64,000 bases of DNA from Athripsodes cinereus. Taxonomy: Eukaryota; Arthropoda; Insecta; Trichoptera; Leptoceridae. A program made the position numbers and the translations under genes. The number at the start of each line of letters is the position of its first letter. Position 1 is the first letter of the stretch. Location: positions 1,364,001-1,428,000 of the forward strand of contig OX388312.1 of the NCBI GenBank assembly GCA_947579605.1. Reading direction: 5' to 3'. Positions 62,101-64,000 of the stretch are shown here, one piece after another. The notes under the pieces were generated by a model. That model worked only from the letters and a program-made list of their open reading frames with translations. It had not been told where the DNA came from and ran no database searches.

Positions 62101-63836
62101 AATTATTAACATGAAGTCACCAGAGAGCTATATAATTTATAGTTATTTCACTGGGTGCGTGTGAATGGATACAGTTGACAAGAGTGAACGATTCCTATTA
62201 ATACTTCTACACATTCAAAATTTGGAACATGCAGATAAATTGTAGACAGGATATCAACAATTATTTAAGTACATTATCGATTTAATACAATGAGAATATT
62301 ATTTATGTACACCTGATTTCCCTGAAAATTTCCATGAAAGTTTATTATATATGTAATGAAGACACGAGTATAAAATATTATTTATTGATTTGGCGGTAAC
62401 GTTATGGTAGTTCCTGAACATATTTATGAATGTTTGGAGTCAAAAAAACTTTACTAATACCACTAAACATTATTATACGCGCGACCAAGGTTTCAACAGG
62501 TAACTTGTCATTCTCAAGCGCAATATTTGACTGTCAAATATAGTTGTTCCGAAAACGTTATAACTAAATATAGGTATTTGAGTGGAAAATACAATATAGA
62601 TATCTTTTATTTTGCATAAATTAATAATAAATATGGAATTCCACAGTGTAAGTCACAAAACATTTGAAAACTTATTTTATATGGTTACCTATCTGATTTC
62701 ATTTTAGAAATATATTTAGTTTACAGGAGAGAAACACTCTGCATATTGACCATATGCTTTCCGTTCTGCCTTTTTAATTACCGTTTCTTTTGGTTGGCCA
62801 GAAGGAAGACGATAAATTAATATATGGGCGTTATATTCGACCCCTGCCTACAAAATATGTACAGTACATGGACAACAATTAGGTACAGTCGAATATTACA
62901 ATATTACCTATATGGCTAGTGTTTGATAAAAGATATACAACTTAGACCGATATTTTAGTAGTAACTGTATACATCAAACAGATAAATTTCTATCACAACG
63001 CTACATGTATGGAATAGGCAACAAAGGAGAACAAGCACTAAACATTCATATCCTCGATCAATCTTTCTTATCATTGTTTCATTCAAAGAAAAGGTTTTGT
63101 AAAATCTTAATTGAATAAAAAAAAAAAAATTTGCACGAATCGCATTACTCGCAATTTTTTGTGATCCCAATATAAGGAGTAGATTTTAATTATCAAAATA
63201 ATATAAATGATCTAATTTAAAATAATATGATCATTGGGTATTGAAATAAATGAAAAAGATTCTAAATTGAGTATATCTATAAGCAATTCCTTTTCCATTG
63301 GTGGGTAGCATAATTTAAGATTAAAAAAATTGCATGTTACTTACTCGTATTGACGCCAGTAGCTTTCACAGATCCAACCATAGTTCCCAGCTTAACATCC
63401 TCTCTGACTTTATAATGATACCGTGGCTTCTCAAAGATGGGTGGCTTCTGTGCCGAATCCACGACACTAACGAAAACTTCAGCGTCATGCTCAGAACGTA
63501 GTCCACCACTATCCGTTGCAGAGACATTCAGTTTGTACAAGGGCTGTGATCTAGAAGAGAGCATCCCCGGTCTGCTTACAAACAGTTCTCCCGTTGCTCT
63601 GTCGATTCTGAAGACTCCTCCTTCATTTCCAGCTACGAGACGATATGTTATGACTCCGAATCTCCCTGAATCTAGATCTGTAGCTGCCACAGCTACAACT
63701 GGTGATGTGGCCGATGCTCCAACCCCTGTCCCTCCCTCTCTCAAGGAGACATTGTATTCTCTGGGATAGAAGACTGGACGATTGTCATTCACGTCGGTCA
63801 GTTGGATTTTAATCATAGCTGTTGTTGAAAGACCGC
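23512..63836 (-). CDS. ds: Dachsous (atypical cadherin), last 13 exons, 5' part outside window
   Basis: Large single-pass adhesion protein; binds Fat across cell borders and steers planar polarity and Hippo growth signalling. Exons (high to low): 63836-63345, 49292-48878, 46654-46468, 41246-40832, 36296-35949, 35855-35701, 35607-34539, 34142-33813, 33457-33088, 32249-31120, 28195-27902, 26582-26288, 26197-23512. All introns are GT/AG and all twelve phases match, giving 2,727 residues plus one split codon. I count about 21 cadherin repeats after the first linker (DVNDNRPVF); five linkers lack the DxNDNxP calcium motif. Then comes one TM helix (24837-24769) and about 400 cytoplasmic residues with the Dachsous-specific block NWDYLLDWGPQYQPLAHVF and the SVHNTQEYLARLGI block. 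Fat is excluded because laminin-G/EGF domains are absent. Dachsous has 27 repeats in Drosophila, so about six repeats and the signal peptide lie to the right. Confidence 0.95.
24769..24837 (-). other. ds: Dachsous transmembrane helix
   Basis: WALGLLIALILVVASFGAVF plus LFL: 23 uncharged residues bounded by Asp outside and Arg/Lys inside. This sets the cell-surface part at higher coordinates and the cytoplasmic part at 24768-23515. Confidence 0.93.
26288..26582 (-). CDS. ds: dachsous exon l
   Basis: DGEGNGEVEILRVNATDADD and a repeat ending with RSRASGQTKPHF, a linker that has lost the calcium motif. Phase 2 donor TACAG|GTAAGA; a 90-bp intron follows. Confidence 0.93.
26583..27901. other. dachsous intron k/l
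   Basis: 1,319 bp. I see no repeat family member, exon or RNA gene in it; a slightly more G+C-rich stretch at 27470-27660 has no supported reading frame. Confidence 0.5.
27902..28195 (-). CDS. ds: dachsous exon k
   Basis: TPVGSVVTTVTANDVDTNPA, LDYETKREYTL, linker SDDNDNSPIF, ending YSAIVP. Acceptor TTTTAG, donor CCCAG|GTATGA, phase 1. Confidence 0.92.
28503..28619 (+). repeat. Local tandem duplication, about 67-bp spacing
   Basis: AATAATTACCAATAAATAAA ... TTTTTAAGATAATTTCGTC occurs at 28503-28558 and again at 28570-28617. The second copy lacks about 9 bp. Confidence 0.8.
28620..31119. other. Rest of dachsous intron j/k
   Basis: Apart from the R1 copy at 29372-29612 this is unannotated A+T-rich intron. 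A C-rich patch at 29140-29205 and a plus-strand frame at 30612-30890 show nothing recognisable. Confidence 0.5.
29372..29612 (+). repeat. R1, best full-length copy
   Basis: Use this copy as the reference: TACCATCACGGCACATCCCA ... GGGGTAGCCAGCAGATCAGC ... CTGTCCTCTCCGTGCCAA ... CATTCAGGATGGGTGGCAAA ... TCATCGCTGAATTTAAGATG ... CCTTTTACAGGACACTCGAA ... GGTGCTCCACGG. There is no ORF, no A/B box and no clear terminal inverted repeat. Confidence 0.82.
31120..32249 (-). CDS. ds: dachsous exon j
   Basis: A 1,130-bp exon starting IFDRESHSVFDFLVVATDGG. Linkers in order: DVNDNKPVF, a degenerate GDVPDGTASLHF, DRNDNAPRF, DVNDNQPTF. Sequons NST and NAT fit an extracellular glycoprotein. Phase 1 donor. 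Confidence 0.94.
32250..33087. other. dachsous intron i/j
   Basis: 838 bp with no repeat family member, exon or RNA gene that I can support. Confidence 0.5.
33088..33457 (-). CDS. ds: dachsous exon i
   Basis: GNHGNIFSIDSRSGAL, linker EDLNDNAPKF, then YTAVVPEDAPPDTSVL and up to HTGVITTVG. Phase 2 donor GTTGG|GTAAGT. Confidence 0.93.
33813..34142 (-). CDS. ds: dachsous exon h
   Basis: ANLTYSIPEG ... DKFVIDSRG, linker DANDHAPRF (His in place of the second Asn), ending TYSITG. Phase 1 donor. Confidence 0.93.
34539..35607 (-). CDS. ds: dachsous exon g
   Basis: A 1,069-bp exon from IREDVKVGHVVGS, covering linkers DVNDNAPKW, DANDNSPVF and the degenerate SNSDNPPRF. Donor AGCATAG|GTAAAT, phase 1. 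Confidence 0.94.
35701..35855 (-). CDS. ds: dachsous exon f
   Basis: VLDHEERAIYRLAVAATDAG, linker LDLNDNRPTF, then SSSLVFS. This exon has no ATG and is easy to miss. Acceptor TTTTCGCAG, donor TTTCG|GTATGT, phase 0, with 93-bp introns on both sides. Confidence 0.9.
35949..36296 (-). CDS. ds: dachsous exon e
   Basis: EIITKEPLDRETRANYELV, linker TDVNDNAPEV, then AREEQPPGTEVARVRAVDRD. Donor GTTG|GTAAGT, phase 1; only 93 bp of intron separate it from exon f. Confidence 0.93.
37370..37500 (-). repeat. R1 fragment
   Basis: Recognised by AAGACATCTTCAATTCAGCGATGAGGCGTGCCACC, matching the reverse complement of the centre of R1. Confidence 0.5.
38593..38612 (+). repeat. (TACA)n microsatellite
   Basis: About five uninterrupted CATA/TACA units. 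Confidence 0.85.
38765..39030 (+). repeat. R2 copy (38765-38880) followed by an R1 fragment (minus, 38925-39030)
   Basis: R2 landmarks: CCGTGCATTGATTA, AAAATACAATCGATTTACTGAGGGCGAGGTTTTCGCA, GATCTCTTCCAA. The R1 part has ACAGCTGTTAATCTGCTGGC and TATTCCACTTGT. The same R1/R2 pairing with different order is seen at 19440-19650. Confidence 0.55.
40832..41246 (-). CDS. ds: dachsous exon d
   Basis: Begins VVQVTAVDLDTGNNARLTY and contains linker LDANDNEPEF and YEFSVEENLPRG. Acceptor TTCGCAG, donor TACAG|GTTAGT, phase 1. Confidence 0.93.
43411..43540 (+). repeat. R1 copy, 3'-truncated
   Basis: TACCATCACGGCAAATACCACAAGTGG, GTAGCCAGTGGAAAAACTGC, CATCCTCTCTGTACTAA, TATTCAGGATGGGTG. Confidence 0.7.
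43930..44045 (-). mobile_element. LINE C-terminal scrap
   Basis: Shares CGCCACTT--TC-TATC-TCGCATA and GTCACTGTCATACAAT with the LINE tail at 17577-17700. Confidence 0.6.
44569..44672 (+). repeat. Tandem duplication, 52-bp unit x2
   Basis: GCACTTTTTGGATCAAGTT ... TTTTTAGAAA appears at 44569-44620 and again at 44621-44672 with a few changes. Confidence 0.8.
46307..46425 (+). repeat. R1 copy, 3'-truncated
   Basis: ATATTCCACAAGTTGAGTAACTGGCAGAAC, AAACATGCAAGCTGTTCTCTCCGT, GCATTGAGGATGAATGGCAAAC. Confidence 0.65.
46468..46654 (-). CDS. ds: dachsous exon c
   Basis: Short exon with HLDYEASQRHALTVIAYDGG, linker DVNDNPPVF and YTVSVLESAPIDTL. Phase 0 donor TTTG|GTAAGT. Confidence 0.92.
46655..48877. 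other. dachsous intron b/c
   Basis: 2,223 bp. The first 700 bp are a nest of R1, R2 and a LINE tail; 47.6-48.88 kb is plain A+T-rich sequence with a short perfect inverted piece GCCTTCTGTATACA / TGTATACAGAAGGC at about 48211-48246. Confidence 0.55.
46796..47340 (+). mobile_element. Nest of repeats: R1 (46796-47012), R2 (47048-47170), LINE tail (47188-47340)
   Basis: R1: CCCATTACGGTAAATCCCA to TAACGGAAAAGAGTGGAAC. R2: TCAGTCATTGCTGTGCATT to GAAGAGTTTATC. LINE tail: CACMRNWMNAEEANEVCKDR then S--RSVFTFYP. All three are in the same orientation, so they could belong to one composite or repeatedly targeted site. Confidence 0.65.
48878..49292 (-). CDS. ds: dachsous exon b
   Basis: Joins exon a across a 14-kb intron through a split Asn codon (A|AT) and continues the same repeat: KYSIYSGDPDRYFSIDSDSG, linker EDVNDNPPEF, then VRISVAENLELG. 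Donor ACCAG|GTAAAT, phase 2. Confidence 0.92.
51465..51575 (-). repeat. R1 fragment
   Basis: GTGTCCTATAAAAGGCAGGTGTTCGAA, ACATTTTACATCTTAAAGTCATTC and GGCACGGAGAGGACA match the reverse complement of R1. Confidence 0.65.
51797..52005 (+). repeat. (TTTA)n and (CA)/(TACA)n simple repeats
   Basis: TTTATTTATTTATTTATTTTATTT at 51797-51825 and a CA/CATA run at 51935-52005. The (TTTA)n motif with following sequence also occurs near 43193-43215 and, reversed, at 55742-55770, so it may be the tail of a retroelement. Confidence 0.75.
54085..54420 (-). mobile_element. L2/CR1-like LINE 3' end, second copy
   Basis: The minus strand encodes FNIAVPTAWNRLPAELK, the AWN-LP--L-- C-terminal signature of this clade, followed by a short 3' region with CCGTTTAATGGATCGCTGATCATCTCAAGGGCGC. 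This matches the 3' end of the copy at 6010-6970. Confidence 0.8.
55105..55160 (-). repeat. R1 end fragment
   Basis: TCTACTAGCTACCCCATTTGT and GCCGTGATGGT match the first 45 bp of R1 in reverse complement. It lies next to the S4 SINE. Confidence 0.55.
55205..55442 (-). mobile_element. tRNA-derived SINE, family S4
   Basis: On the minus strand the head begins CTGGCCACGTGGTATAACGG (A-box region), with the B box GGTTCGATTC at 55387-55378. The body contains GAGAAGAACCGTCTCAG and ends ATATGTGATAAGTCCGCC and an A-rich tail. Its body resembles 20088-20215. Confidence 0.78.
57008..57325 (+). other. C-rich, stop-free patch (about 105 codons)
   Basis: An island rich in C and pyrimidines in A+T-rich intron. 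One plus-strand frame stays open from 57008 to the TGA at 57323, without a start codon at its head and without recognisable motifs (it contains NLTIDIYSSIPYPCPAASPP). It may be an old retroelement or processed-gene fragment. I do not assign a function. Confidence 0.4.
58798..58843 (-). repeat. R1 end fragment
   Basis: GCTCGTTGGTTATTCCACTTGTGGGAGATCCTATGATAG, the reverse complement of the R1 start. Confidence 0.55.
59640..59912 (+). mobile_element. tRNA-derived SINE, family S2
   Basis: Head with A-box-like TGACCTATAGGTAAAAGC, B box GGTTCGATTCC at 59690-59700 and an acceptor-stem-like CACCT/AGGTG pairing. The body contains GGATAAATAGAAGTCCCCAG and GGTATCCGGGCG, shared with 18540-18660. Confidence 0.8.
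59969..60152. mobile_element. MITE with nearly full-length inverted arms
   Basis: The left arm CAGGGCCCCTAGTCAAAACAC continues ATTTAAGCGTTACGTTTTCG. The right arm in reverse complement is CAGTAGGCCTAGTTAAAACAC plus the same ATTTAAGCGTTACGTTTTCG. The inner CAATTTTCGTAGCTA pieces also pair around a short loop. It is 184 bp with no ORF; no clear target-site duplication. Confidence 0.85.
60820..61225 (+). pseudogene. RTE-like LINE C-terminal remnant
   Basis: Across frame breaks the plus strand reads HKLKYVQRSIEKQI, NVRDRKPDVEIRR, VNRVAKLKRQ, WTPKVLK and AKGRRWERLTQEREVWKNMEEG, the usual C-terminal order of RTE-type LINEs. Stops at several positions. The 89-codon frame at 60629-60898 ends inside it and is not a separate gene. 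Confidence 0.8.
61371..61490 (+). mobile_element. LINE C-terminal/3' fragment
   Basis: Encodes MNVEEAKEVCKDRSIWRSVL then SAYPFWDTA and stop, then TAGATAGATAG. This is the cleanest copy of the tail also seen at 8570, 15600, 17577, 43930 and 47188. Confidence 0.75.
61520..61605 (-). mobile_element. tRNA-like SINE head, family S5
   Basis: The minus strand has GGTTCGATTCC (61541-61531) preceded by an A-box-like TGCAGTAGTGATCA about 50 bp upstream and followed by TGGTCGGGTCAAATG. A tRNA-like fold is only approximate and no intact tRNA gene is supported. Confidence 0.5.
63345..63836 (-). CDS. ds: dachsous exon a (first in window)
   Basis: Tail of one repeat (IQLTDVNDNRPVF), one full repeat (YPREYNVSLREGG ... 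VSVVDSAQKPPIF, a linker without the calcium motif) and the start of the next. Acceptor TTATTTCAG, donor ACGA|GTAAGT, phase 1; the split codon at 63836 needs one base from an exon outside the window. Confidence 0.92.
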
Positions 63837-64000
63837 CTGAAATAAAGAGAAAAGAAAATATTAATATCGTCACTTCTATCAAAATAAAACACACCTTACC
63901 GACACTTCGGTCTCTTCTTTGCGAGAATAGGGTTTTGGCTGGAATATTATTATTTCATAATAATTCTGCAGTAATTTCTATTAATGTGTAAGTAATGGAA

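Larger units (their letters stand above)
49293..63344. other. dachsous 14-kb intron a/b
   Basis: The longest intron in the window. Exons on either side join in frame, so no coding exon of dachsous is needed inside it. It hosts R1, SINE, LINE and MITE copies listed separately. Stretches 49.3-51.4, 52.4-53.9, 55.5-57.0, 57.4-58.8 and 61.7-63.3 kb have no feature that I can support. Long first introns of this kind often hold enhancers, but no sequence mark shows it here. Confidence 0.6.

Noticed and set aside
23512..63836. Identification as Fat or another large cadherin
   Set aside because: No EGF or laminin-G domains before the TM helix, and the cytoplasmic NWDYLLDW block is Dachsous-type.
1..64000. 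CRISPR array, bacterial operon or viral genome
   Set aside because: Spliceosomal introns, no evenly spaced repeat-spacer array and no viral genes; all reverse transcriptases seen are of LINE type.

Overview
The window is AT-rich animal DNA, almost certainly from an insect. Genes are split by introns from 90 bp to 14 kb, several families of decayed LINEs and tRNA-derived SINEs lie between and inside them, and the two recognisable genes are a Dachsous-type protocadherin and an SLC1 (EAAT-like) transporter. Taxon placement below insect is a guess (base composition and repeat style would fit Hemiptera); nothing here proves it.

Layout. (1) 0.5-4 kb, minus strand: a small three-exon gene (216 aa, lysine-rich, probably nuclear, not recognised) whose first intron holds an old LINE copy and a large inverted repeat. 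(2) 4-11.8 kb: no gene seen; SINE and LINE fragments, including an L2/CR1-like LINE. (3) 11.8-19.7 kb, plus strand: a complete nine-exon SLC1 gene. All splice sites are GT/AG and all phases agree, giving 505 aa. The Na+/substrate core is kept, but the TM7 Tyr-Glu pair used for K+/H+ coupling is Phe-Ile and the HP2 hairpin has serines in place of glycines. Its introns carry a hAT transposase remnant, a MITE, LINE tails and a minisatellite. (4) 19.7-23.5 kb: convergent intergenic region with two SINE pieces and probably the 3' UTR of the next gene. (5) 23.5-63.8 kb, minus strand: the last thirteen exons of dachsous, spliced by me in one continuous frame (about 2,727 aa: tail of one cadherin repeat, about 21 further repeats, TM helix, full cytoplasmic tail). 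The 5' end of the gene lies beyond the right edge. The 14-kb intron at 49.3-63.3 kb holds most of the remaining repeats.

How the genes relate: there is no sign of joint regulation. Dachsous is the atypical-cadherin partner of Fat in planar polarity and Hippo growth control; the SLC1 protein is a plasma-membrane acidic/neutral amino-acid carrier. They are transcribed toward each other.

The most distinctive signals are the altered coupling residues of the SLC1 protein, the unrecognised small gene, the calcium-site-free linkers in Dachsous, a roughly 230-bp dispersed repeat with more than a dozen copies (called R1 below), and several near-palindromic MITE-like elements. I did not find a multi-gene novel system.
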